From: Candidatus Kapaibacterium sp.
GTDB taxonomy: Bacteria > Bacteroidota > Ignavibacteria > Palsa-1295
DNA: 13,800 bases
Assembly (NCBI GenBank): GCA_025450975.1
Contig: JANWLI010000050.1
Location: 1 to 13,800 of the forward strand
Direction: 5' to 3'
The first letter of the stretch is position 1. Each line of letters starts with the position of its first letter. Positions 6,863 through 12,431 of the stretch are shown piece by piece. A program made the position numbers and the translations under genes. A model generated the notes under the pieces. It made no database searches, was not told the DNA's origin, and saw only the letters and a program-made list of their open reading frames with translations.

Positions 6863-7771
6863 ATGCGTATCATTTCCCTGCTTCCTTCTGCTACAGAGAT
6901 CTGCTTCGCCCTTGGCCTCGACGACGAACTTGTCGGCGTCACCCATGAGTGCGACTACCCGGCAGCGGCCCACAGCAAACCGAAGATCACGCGCTCAAAA
7001 GCGAGCGAGCATCTCTCGAGCAGCGAGATCGACGCTCTCGTTCGCTCACAACTTGATGAAACCGGGTCGATCTACGAACTTGACCTGGGCGCAGTCGAAA
7101 ATCTCAAACCCGACATCATCCTCACGCAACGCCTCTGTACCGTCTGCGCCGTCAGCTTCGACTATGTTGCAGAGCAGGCAACCAAACTCTCGACGACACC
7201 GCAAGTCATCAACCTCGAGCCGCGGACGCTTGATGAAGTCTTCGATAGCATCGTAGAGGTCGGGACACTGGCCGGTGGCCGGGATCGCGCGCAAATGCAT
7301 GTCGCCGATCTCCGTCGCCGTGTGAGTGATGTCACAAACAAGGTGAGTGGATTGCCTCGCCCGCGCGTGCTCTTTCTTGAATGGGCAGACCCGCCGTTTG
7401 CCAGCGGTCACTGGATTCCGGAGCTTATCGAACTTGCCGGCGGCGAGAACACGAAGTCGTTCAAGCACTCCCCTTCGCGGCAGATCAGTTGGCAGGATGT
7501 CAATGATGCGAAGGCTGACATCATCGTCCTAGCTGAATGCGGCTTTGGTGTCGGACGACAGAAGCAGGATGCTGTCACACTCAGAGAACATCTGGAGTAT
7601 CAGCCTCGGGAGATCTGGATCGCGGACGGATCGCAATACTTTTCGCGCCCCGGACCCAGGCTTGTTGAAAGTATAGAGATACTGGCAGGAATATTTCATG
7701 AAGAGCTACGCAATGAGCTCTTGCAGCGATTCGTTGATGCGAAAGAAGTGTTTCGGGTTAATCAGGAATGA
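6863..7771 (+). CDS. BtuF-like corrinoid-binding protein without a signal peptide
   Basis: The 302-residue product is a TroA/BtuF-type helical-backbone binding protein. The opening SLLPSATEICFALGLDDELV (residues 5-24) and THECDYP (27-33) are typical of the cobalamin-binding branch of this family, and PDIILTQ (about 84-90) and ADIIVLAECGFG (about 213-224) fit the two-lobe fold. BtuF normally delivers vitamin B12 to the BtuCD importer from the periplasm. Here the protein begins directly with the first strand of the domain and has no hydrophobic leader or lipobox, so it is predicted to stay in the cytoplasm or to be exported in some other way. No btuC, btuD or recognisable cobalamin riboswitch is adjacent. 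The start ATG at 6863 has no clear Shine-Dalgarno site. Its last 14 bases overlap the end of the convergent gene at 7758. Family assignment is good; the ligand is inferred. Confidence 0.8.
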   Translation: MRIISLLPSATEICFALGLDDELVGVTHECDYPAAAHSKPKITRSKASEHLSSSEIDALVRSQLDETGSIYELDLGAVENLKPDIILTQRLCTVCAVSFDYVAEQATKLSTTPQVINLEPRTLDEVFDSIVEVGTLAGGRDRAQMHVADLRRRVSDVTNKVSGLPRPRVLFLEWADPPFASGHWIPELIELAGGENTKSFKHSPSRQISWQDVNDAKADIIVLAECGFGVGRQKQDAVTLREHLEYQPREIWIADGSQYFSRPGPRLVESIEILAGIFHEELRNELLQRFVDAKEVFRVNQE

Positions 7772-8303
7772 TCGTCGGCCGGATCGGCTCGGGGATCTCA
7801 AGATCGGCACTCAGGCCCGGAATGACTTTCTGAAGATCCTCCCGTTTGCGGCTGCCGATGCCGATGAATGTCCATGTCAGGCCGTTATCAGTAGAGATCG
7901 CCAGCAGTGACGTGATCGAGTTGATGCCTCCATTGGGGATCCGTGCACGGACCGATTGCGTCACGGTCGCCTGAAGCTCGTTGCCTGAACGGACGATCCT
8001 CGATATTCCCTGGATCGCACCGCCTACCATGACATAATTCTGGCTATCAAGTTTATGTGCTGTAAGTTCAAGGGCGGCGATCAACCGCTCGCGTCCGCCG
8101 AATAAAAGTTGAACTGCATTAGGATGGATAAGATCGGCGGAAGTCTCATAATCACGCGAGGTGTATGCCTTCAGCATTTTGGCGGCAGCCAGTTTTAGGT
8201 TTTTCGCAGGCTCTTTGGCATCTTCATCAGAGAGTGTCTGGCTGAAAACGAGCGCTGGAAATACAAATAGGACGATAAAAAGTATGACGATCCGATATGG
8301 CAT
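7758..8303 (-). CDS. Secreted protein of unknown function, possibly NTF2-like
   Basis: The product has 181 residues with a clear signal peptide (MPYRIVILFIVLFVFPALVF, cleavage after SQ near residue 22). The mature part begins with a charged helix-rich stretch (LAAAKMLKAYTSRDYETSADLIHPNAV in pieces) and ends in strands such as SLLAISTDNGLTWTFIGIGS. This pattern of a helix, a 'Y..RDY...ADLIHP' segment, and later strands recalls NTF2/SnoaL-like folds, but that is only a guess. The ATG at 8303 is preferred over an in-frame GTG at 8309, which would add two residues. It lies 44 nt downstream of the gene at 8348-8812 and probably shares its transcript. The 3' end overlaps the convergent BtuF-like gene by 14 bases. 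Confidence 0.75.
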   Translation of the reverse strand: MPYRIVILFIVLFVFPALVFSQTLSDEDAKEPAKNLKLAAAKMLKAYTSRDYETSADLIHPNAVQLLFGGRERLIAALELTAHKLDSQNYVMVGGAIQGISRIVRSGNELQATVTQSVRARIPNGGINSITSLLAISTDNGLTWTFIGIGSRKREDLQKVIPGLSADLEIPEPIRPTIIPD

Positions 8304-8347
8304 ACACACAACTCAAACTGGCAGTCAACAGGAAACTCGAAGCGGAG

Positions 8348-8812
8348 TTACCGCTTAACCTTCTGCCTGGTTTTCGGTGCAACGATCTTCTGGTGAACAA
8401 ACGGTTTTTTAACCACTTCCTGGACGATCTGGAAGGTATCCTGGAACTGAGTAAAGAACGTGGTGCACGCTTCCTGCAAAGATGTTGCCTTTACGACTTC
8501 GTTGACGTCTGTCCGTCGGTGAAATTCCGAACGAATGATCTTGTGACGAAGGGGATTGCCTATAGCAAGGGGCGGCTGCAGGTGGACTGAAGTAAAGGTA
8601 TAATCCCCCTTACCATCGAGAATTGTACCGGTACTAGCCGGCTCGAAAGCGATGTCAAGAAAGACGTACTGAAAATCGACGTTCAGGTAGCTGGCTTTAA
8701 CAACCGCTGTCTTGGGGGTTTCAACAATGACGTTAAATTGCATGGTTATAGCCAACACCAAAAATGTGGAAAACAATACTTCTTTCTGGATAACTTGATC
8801 AGAATTTGCCAT
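8348..8812 (-). CDS. Unrecognised 154-residue protein with a hydrophobic N-terminus
   Basis: I do not recognise a family. The product starts at an ATG (8812-8810) and has a hydrophobic segment at about residues 12-30 (VLFSTFLVLAITMQF...) that may be an uncleaved or cleaved signal. The middle is rich in strand-like residues (ASYLNVDFQYVFLDIAFEP) and the last 20 residues are strongly basic (KTRQKVKR at the end). A second start at Met24 is possible but would remove half the hydrophobic segment. A promoter-like TTG-N20-TAATTATG lies just upstream. It precedes the secreted protein at 7758-8303 on the same strand by 44 nt. The repeated presence of a hydrophobic leader in both suggests two envelope proteins in one operon. 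Confidence 0.6.
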   Translation of the reverse strand: MANSDQVIQKEVLFSTFLVLAITMQFNVIVETPKTAVVKASYLNVDFQYVFLDIAFEPASTGTILDGKGDYTFTSVHLQPPLAIGNPLRHKIIRSEFHRRTDVNEVVKATSLQEACTTFFTQFQDTFQIVQEVVKKPFVHQKIVAPKTRQKVKR

Positions 8813-8829
8813 TTCGGAGTAAAAAAGGG

Positions 8830-8860
8830 CATAATTACCTCATTTTTGGGGCTGTTTCAA
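8830..8860 (-). promoter_or_regulatory. Candidate Bacteroidota-type promoter for the 8812-7758 gene pair
   Basis: On the minus strand, TTG (8860-8858) is followed after 20 bases by TAATTATG (8837-8830), one mismatch from TAnnTTTG. Both the elements and the spacing fit the known -33/-7 Bacteroidota promoter (19-21 base gap). The first codon of the downstream gene is 17 bases past the -7 element, which would give a very short leader. Confidence 0.45.
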
Positions 8861-8927
8861 TGGCATGCTCTTTGTAACTTATCCTGCTAAGAGGCTCCCT
8901 ACGTACACTAATAAACAACTTACGGTC

Positions 8928-9293
8928 ATGAAAGCAATTCAGCACCTATACCACCTGGTATTCGCAGCGATCGTGGCGACAATGATCTTTATCAGTATCT
9001 CATGCAGTTCTCCGACAGTGTCGTCACCCGTGAATGAAACGCTCGTAGGCATGAAAAGCGACAGGTTTAGTCCTGCCACCATCACGATCTCACGCGGAGA
9101 GACGATCACCTGGGTCAACGATGACACCAAGATCCATACCGCAACCAGCGACATGACTGAGGGCGGCTGGTATACCGGCGATGTCGCCCCGGCAGCTGCA
9201 CGGTCGATCACGTTCCATTCACCCGGAACCTACCCTTATCATTGTACCTATCATGTAAGTATGGGTATGCGGGGTACCATAATTGTGAAGTAA
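8928..9293 (+). CDS. Amicyanin/plastocyanin-like cupredoxin lipoprotein
   Basis: The 121-residue product is a type 1 (blue) copper protein. The ligands can be placed as His70 in DTKIHTATS and Cys106, His109 and Met112 in YHCTYHVSMGM; the C-x2-H-x2-M spacing is that of amicyanin-type domains and is shorter than plastocyanin's. The first strands, KSDRFSPATITISRGETITW (44-63), are typical. The N-terminus (MKAIQHLYHLVFAAIVATM...) is a hydrophobic leader ending at ISISC, so Cys26 may be lipidated, although the -3 position (Ser) is unusual. The start at 8928 is chosen because it puts the leader at the N-terminus; an ATG at 8865 in the same frame would add 21 polar residues. It should shuttle electrons in the periplasm. 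It is followed after 22 nt by a small gene. The partner protein is not known. Confidence 0.88.
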   Translation: MKAIQHLYHLVFAAIVATMIFISISCSSPTVSSPVNETLVGMKSDRFSPATITISRGETITWVNDDTKIHTATSDMTEGGWYTGDVAPAAARSITFHSPGTYPYHCTYHVSMGMRGTIIVK

Positions 9294-9315
9294 AGCAAAA
9301 CAATCGACACATCGT

Positions 9316-9570
9316 ATGGCAGGTAATCAACAAGCAATCGAGAATACTATCTTCCGCGTCCTTCATGCAAGCGACCCCTCAATGCGCGGCAACCGCTACG
9401 AACTCCAGGAAGCCCTGATGATGCAGGGCGTCACAGCAACGAACGAGGAGATCCTTGAAGTCGCACAGGACATGGAAGACCGCGGCCTGCTCACGAATGT
9501 TGAGTTTGGCTCGCACATTAAAGGCAGTCTCACGCAGGATGGTCATTTGACTGCAGAAACGTTATCGTAA
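9316..9570 (+). CDS. Small unrecognised 84-residue protein downstream of the cupredoxin
   Basis: The ATG at 9316 is 22 nt after the cupredoxin stop, so the two genes are probably co-transcribed. The product is soluble, acidic and helix-rich, with no signal, Cys or His cluster. The stretch RYELQEALMMQG...ATNEEILEVAQDMEDRGLLT (about residues 27-60) looks like three helices followed by a short 'DRGLLT' turn, which would suit a winged-helix-like or small helical bundle fold; this is an impression only. No Shine-Dalgarno site is visible. Its codon use resembles that of the neighbouring genes, which supports it being real. The function is unknown. Confidence 0.65.
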   Translation: MAGNQQAIENTIFRVLHASDPSMRGNRYELQEALMMQGVTATNEEILEVAQDMEDRGLLTNVEFGSHIKGSLTQDGHLTAETLS

Positions 9571-9628
9571 CTACGGTGTTGCACCATCGTACTGGCACAA
9601 GATTTGTATTTAGTTCTAGTACAATTTA

Positions 9629-9796
9629 ATACGGGATTCGAACGAGGATCTTTCCGGTCATTACCGAAGTATCTCCTGAACGGAGCTAATCCGGATAAAG
9701 TCGTGAGACTTACTTAAGGAGAGAAAAGGGAGCTTTTGAACGCAAGTTCAACACCGTTTTTGAAGATGTAAAATTCGAATCCCGCATTTTTTTTTT
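9629..9796 (+). ncRNA. Candidate structured non-coding RNA with intrinsic terminator
   Basis: In a gene-free region, 11 perfect base pairs join CGGGATTCGAA (9632-9642) to TTCGAATCCCG (9774-9784), and the 3' arm is followed by CA and ten T (9787-9796), as in a rho-independent terminator on the plus strand. Inside, a fully nested set of helices can be drawn: 9648-9653 with 9762-9767 (6 bp, one G-U), 9655-9658 with 9753-9756 (4 bp), 9672-9677 with 9717-9722 (6 bp), and three hairpins: 9681-9684/9690-9693, 9698-9702/9707-9711 with a GTGA loop, and 9736-9741/9746-9751 with a GCAA loop. Two of the loops are GNRA tetraloops. I do not recognise it as SRP RNA, 6S RNA, tmRNA, RNase P RNA or a common riboswitch. 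It could instead be an elaborate 3' end for the cupredoxin operon. No convincing promoter was found. Confidence 0.5.
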
Positions 9797-9829
9797 GTCC
9801 AAAGCTGAACATTTGCCCGGAATATCGTT

Positions 9830-9837
9830 TATATTTG
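9830..9837 (+). promoter_or_regulatory. Bacteroidota-type -7 promoter element upstream of the orphan gene
   Basis: TATATTTG matches TAnnTTTG exactly. A TTTG lies at 9812-9815, but only 14 bases away, shorter than the usual 19-21. If used, it would give the gene at 9955 a leader of about 110 bases. The stretch 9838-9937 shows no other clear element. Confidence 0.4.
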
Positions 9838-9937
9838 CATATCCTCCCCGCTAAAAACTCTAGATCCTTCCCCACTTGTGCAGACACTGTTTATCCCACA
9901 GCCAAAAATGCACAAAACACTCTTACTATTATGTAAT

Positions 9938-9944
9938 GAAGGAG
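9938..9944 (+). promoter_or_regulatory. Shine-Dalgarno site for the 73-residue orphan gene
   Basis: GAAGGAG lies ten bases before the ATG at 9955 and four bases before an in-frame TTG at 9949. Strong sites are rare in this window, so it supports real translation here; ATG is the better start. Confidence 0.55.
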
Positions 9945-9954
9945 TACATTGGTT

Positions 9955-10176
9955 ATGACGCATAATAAATTGAGTTCTCCACACAGTAGTGCTGTTAACC
10001 TTGCAACCGGCAGTAAATCCGATGAACTAGCTGGCAAAGGCAAAGCTTCGCGAATGACTGCCAAGATCGATAACGACATGCTCGGCACGCCAGAGGACCG
10101 GACAAGGACGCGACTCTCGCTCGAAGATGAATTGTGGCTGCGCAATGCGCTGCAGGCACGGTTACCTATTTTTTAA
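9955..10176 (+). CDS. Orphan small protein, 73 residues, unknown function
   Basis: I recognise no family. The product is soluble, has no Cys, no signal and no membrane segment. The N-terminal half is rich in Ser, Asn and Lys (MTHNKLSSPHSSAV..., GSKSDELAGKGKASR) and looks disordered. The C-terminal third, from TPEDRTRTRLSLEDELWLRN to ARLPIF, looks like an amphipathic helix. An in-frame TTG at 9949 would add two residues. The gene has its own strong Shine-Dalgarno site, an upstream promoter-like motif at 9830 and a strong terminator six bases after the stop, so it appears to be a self-contained unit. The opposite strand also has an open frame here (9891-10145), but it lacks this context. Confidence 0.6.
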   Translation: MTHNKLSSPHSSAVNLATGSKSDELAGKGKASRMTAKIDNDMLGTPEDRTRTRLSLEDELWLRNALQARLPIF

Positions 10177-10181
10177 GCCCG

Positions 10182-10218
10182 AAATTACGCCTTAATAAAA
10201 AAGGCGTAATTTTTTTTC
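10182..10218 (+). terminator. Intrinsic (rho-independent) terminator after the orphan gene
   Basis: AAATTACGCCTT (10182-10193) pairs perfectly over 12 bp with AAGGCGTAATTT (10201-10212) across a seven-base loop AATAAAA, and the 3' arm runs into eight T (10210-10217). The T-tract is on the plus strand only, so it ends the transcript of the gene at 9955-10176 and isolates the haem lipoprotein gene downstream. Confidence 0.9.
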
Positions 10219-10220
10219 TC

Positions 10221-10228
10221 TATATTTG
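10221..10228 (+). promoter_or_regulatory. Bacteroidota-type -7 promoter element for the haem lipoprotein gene
   Basis: TATATTTG starts only a few bases after the terminator's T-run and lies 30 bases before the ATG at 10259. If transcription starts about seven bases downstream, the leader would be some 24 bases, which favours the 10259 start over the ATG at 10244. No -33 TTTG is seen; that position is inside the terminator. Confidence 0.45.
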
Positions 10229-10258
10229 TTGCAACGATAATATATGCCGTATTACACC

Positions 10259-10786
10259 ATGAAGTTACAATTGATCCTGATTGCGTGCTCCGTCGTCATC
10301 TTTGGCTTCACCCTCACCAACTGCACGACCGAAGAAAAGAAACCGGCCCCTACGGTGAATAAGGTCGCTGTCGAATCTACCGCAAAGACACAGACAGTAG
10401 CAACTGTTGCTCATTCCCAGGAGCCTGCGTGGAAGGATATGGACCATGATCAGCGCGTGAAGTATATGCGTGAAACCGTCCTCCCGAAAATGCGCCAGAC
10501 ATTTGCCGAATTCGACGAGAAGAAGTTTGGTCGTATCAATTGTAAGACCTGCCATGGCGATGGCGCTACGAACGAGTCCTTCGAAATGCCAAATCCAAAA
10601 CTGCCAAAGCTTCCAACCAATACCGAAGGCTTTCAGAAGCTTATGAAGGACGATCCGGCAGCAATGGAATTCATGATGAAGAAGGTAAAGCCGCAGATGG
10701 CTGAACTGCTTGGCTTACCGGAAATGGATCCGAATACCAATCCCAAAGGCTTCGGCTGCTTCAACTGCCACACGGCAAAGCAGTAA
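10259..10786 (+). CDS. Lipoprotein with two CxxCH haem c motifs
   Basis: The 175-residue product begins with a hydrophobic leader (MKLQLILIACSVVIFGFTL) ending in LTNC, so Cys22 is probably lipidated. After a Thr/Val/Ala-rich linker comes CKTCH (Cys95, Cys98, His99) followed by GDGA, and near the very C-terminus CFNCH (Cys167, Cys170, His171), four residues from the end. Two covalently bound haems are therefore expected. Met residues such as Met110, Met139 or Met156 could be sixth ligands but cannot be assigned. The protein would act on the outside of a membrane as an electron carrier or sensor. The start at 10259 gives a normal lipoprotein signal; ATG 10244 would add five residues. It ends exactly against the stop codon of the convergent glycosyltransferase. 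The precise cytochrome family is not recognised. Confidence 0.85.
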   Translation: MKLQLILIACSVVIFGFTLTNCTTEEKKPAPTVNKVAVESTAKTQTVATVAHSQEPAWKDMDHDQRVKYMRETVLPKMRQTFAEFDEKKFGRINCKTCHGDGATNESFEMPNPKLPKLPTNTEGFQKLMKDDPAAMEFMMKKVKPQMAELLGLPEMDPNTNPKGFGCFNCHTAKQ

Positions 10787-11551
10787 TTACGATTTCGACT
10801 GACGCGAGAGCATACGCAGTTTTGCGTACTTGACGAACGTTGCCTTCGCCGAAAGTTTGGCAACGCAATACCCGGCAAAACCGTCGAGAAATCCGGCTTT
10901 CAAGATATAATCGCGAAAGAACTTGAAGGCAGGGCGAATAATGAGATGTCCCAACCCTGCCCGGACTCCATTCGCGTATAATTCCTGTGACTGGATCTCT
11001 GTATACTTATCGATCACTTTCAGGTGATCGGATATCGTATAGAACGAGTAATGGAGCAGATCGCCTGAGAGCTGACCACATCGCGATTCGTCGATCACGA
11101 TACCTTCATGGAGCATAGCGCCTCCCCACTTGGCGAGACGCCGGTCGTACAGGCGTACTTTCTTATCCGGGTACCAGCCGCCATGCCTGATCCAGGTGCC
11201 GCAGTAATTTGTCAGGCGGCTCATCCAATAGCCATCCTGCTGCCAATTGTTTTTTACGGCAAGGATCGAGCGCTTTAGCTCATCGGATAATGCTTCGTCT
11301 GCATCGAGAGAAAGGATGTGATCGTAGGTAGCCTGCGATGTAGCAAAATTCTTCTGTCCGGCATAGCCGAGAAAGTCCTGCTGAATAACGCGCGCTCTCT
11401 TGTCTGTTGCGATCGCCGCCGTCTTATCTAACGAGCCAGAATCAACGATAACAACTTCATCGGCAACGCCAGCAACCGAATCGATGCAACGGCCGATATT
11501 GCGCTCTTCGTTGAATGCAATTATAACGACGGATATCTTTACCGGCTGCAT
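10787..11551 (-). CDS. Family 2 glycosyltransferase, WaaE/KdtX-like
   Basis: The 254-residue product has the GT-A layout of family 2: ISVVIIAFNEERNIGRCIDS (6-25) at the N-terminus, EVVIVDSGSLDKT (32-44) for nucleotide-sugar binding, and HILSLDADEAL (78-88) with the DxD-like metal-binding Asp83/Asp85. The 'SLDADE' form and the later RHGGWYPDKKVRLYDR (about 132-147) are typical of the WaaE/KdtX branch, which adds a sugar to the lipopolysaccharide inner core in other bacteria. The exact sugar and acceptor here are unknown. The start ATG overlaps the TGA of the upstream glycosyltransferase by one base (TGATG), and AAGGTGA (11562-11556) lies four bases before it, so translation is likely coupled. 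It is the last gene of the smc-containing run and meets the haem lipoprotein gene tail to tail. Confidence 0.88.
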   Translation of the reverse strand: MQPVKISVVIIAFNEERNIGRCIDSVAGVADEVVIVDSGSLDKTAAIATDKRARVIQQDFLGYAGQKNFATSQATYDHILSLDADEALSDELKRSILAVKNNWQQDGYWMSRLTNYCGTWIRHGGWYPDKKVRLYDRRLAKWGGAMLHEGIVIDESRCGQLSGDLLHYSFYTISDHLKVIDKYTEIQSQELYANGVRAGLGHLIIRPAFKFFRDYILKAGFLDGFAGYCVAKLSAKATFVKYAKLRMLSRQSKS

Positions 11552-12420
11552 CAGATCACCTTGTACCGTTTATACTCAAATGGCCGCCAGCCCGTAACTT
11601 TCTCCAGCATAAAGAGGAATCTCCGCCACGGAGTGAAGTTCTTCCGTCCTGTTTCAAGCCGCAACTCCCAGTTTTTCGCCCGAATACGTTCGTGCATCAC
11701 TTCCGGATGGCTGCCGGTGAACTTCGTCACACTATCAACCTTCGAATAGTCATACTCGTCGCCGTTGCCAAAGTTTTCCTTGATCCATGTATCGTCATGC
11801 CAGTACTTGCTCACCTCGCGCGCCTTATCAAGCTGAAACTTTGGATGCTTCACCCAGCCATAGTGGTACATGTATGCATCGACGGGCTTTACCTGCAGAT
11901 ATCTATCGTCGATCCGAAACCCTTGCGCATCGCCATGGGAGCGGATTCGCTTATCGTTGCGGACGATGCGAACCTCCGTCCGGTACCAACTCCGTGAGTC
12001 GGCTACATAATCGTACGAACCGTAAAAGTGAATATACTTAAGTACGAGGCCCTCAACTGCCGAATTATCGAGGTGCTGCTGCATCGCAGCCTTGATCGCT
12101 GGGAGATACTGCTCGTGAACGCACTCATCAGCCTGAATATAGAAGCACCAGTCGGTATCGACAGATACTGCATCAAGTGCTTTATTGGTTTCATCGGCAA
12201 GGACGGCGCCCCCCTGACGCTTGGACTCATCCCAAATTGTGCGAACGACGCGGATCTTCTCTGACTGAATGCCTGTGATCAACTCGCCGGTTGCATCGTC
12301 GGAGTTTCCTACGGCTACGACAAACTCATCGCAGATCGGCAGAATAGATTTGATCGCTTCGACGATCGGGTAATCCAGTTTGATCGCATTGCGGATGATC
12401 GTAACGCCGCTTACCTTCAT
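11551..12420 (-). CDS. Family 2-like glycosyltransferase
   Basis: The 289-residue product begins with VSGVTIIRNAIKLDYPIVEA (3-22) and has DEFVVAVGNSDDATGE (31-46), the nucleotide-sugar-binding pattern of GT-A enzymes. The metal-binding motif appears as YIQADECVHE (94-103), where the usual DxD is the weaker QADE; this is seen in some branches of the family. The C-terminal half (HYGWVKHPKFQLDKAREVSK, about 185-204) is conserved in polysaccharide-type transferases. A role in surface glycan synthesis is inferred; the sugar and acceptor are not known. It starts 11 nt after the smc stop with no clear Shine-Dalgarno site and runs into the next glycosyltransferase with a one-base overlap. A second ATG at 12428 is a dead end after three codons. 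Confidence 0.85.
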   Translation of the reverse strand: MKVSGVTIIRNAIKLDYPIVEAIKSILPICDEFVVAVGNSDDATGELITGIQSEKIRVVRTIWDESKRQGGAVLADETNKALDAVSVDTDWCFYIQADECVHEQYLPAIKAAMQQHLDNSAVEGLVLKYIHFYGSYDYVADSRSWYRTEVRIVRNDKRIRSHGDAQGFRIDDRYLQVKPVDAYMYHYGWVKHPKFQLDKAREVSKYWHDDTWIKENFGNGDEYDYSKVDSVTKFTGSHPEVMHERIRAKNWELRLETGRKNFTPWRRFLFMLEKVTGWRPFEYKRYKVI

Positions 12421-12431
12421 CGCGTCATGGG

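Noticed and set aside
6763..6942. An upstream extension of the propeller gene by 60 codons.
   Set aside because: It would overlap the start of the divergent BtuF-like gene and place the signal peptide inside the protein; the Shine-Dalgarno site supports the ATG at 6762.
8297..8590. A 97-codon plus-strand open frame.
   Set aside because: It is opposite two minus-strand genes that share a strand, spacing and leader-like N-termini; it shows no family features.
9774..9786. TTCGAATCCCGCA resembles the 3' part of a tRNA T-arm, raising the idea of a tRNA or a tRNA-derived attachment site.
   Set aside because: No acceptor, D-arm or anticodon arm can be placed around it, and the stretch is fully explained as the 3' arm of an 11-bp stem before a T-run. 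No integrase is nearby.
9891..10145. An 84-codon minus-strand open frame opposite the orphan gene.
   Set aside because: It lacks a ribosome site and terminator in its direction, while the plus-strand frame has both.
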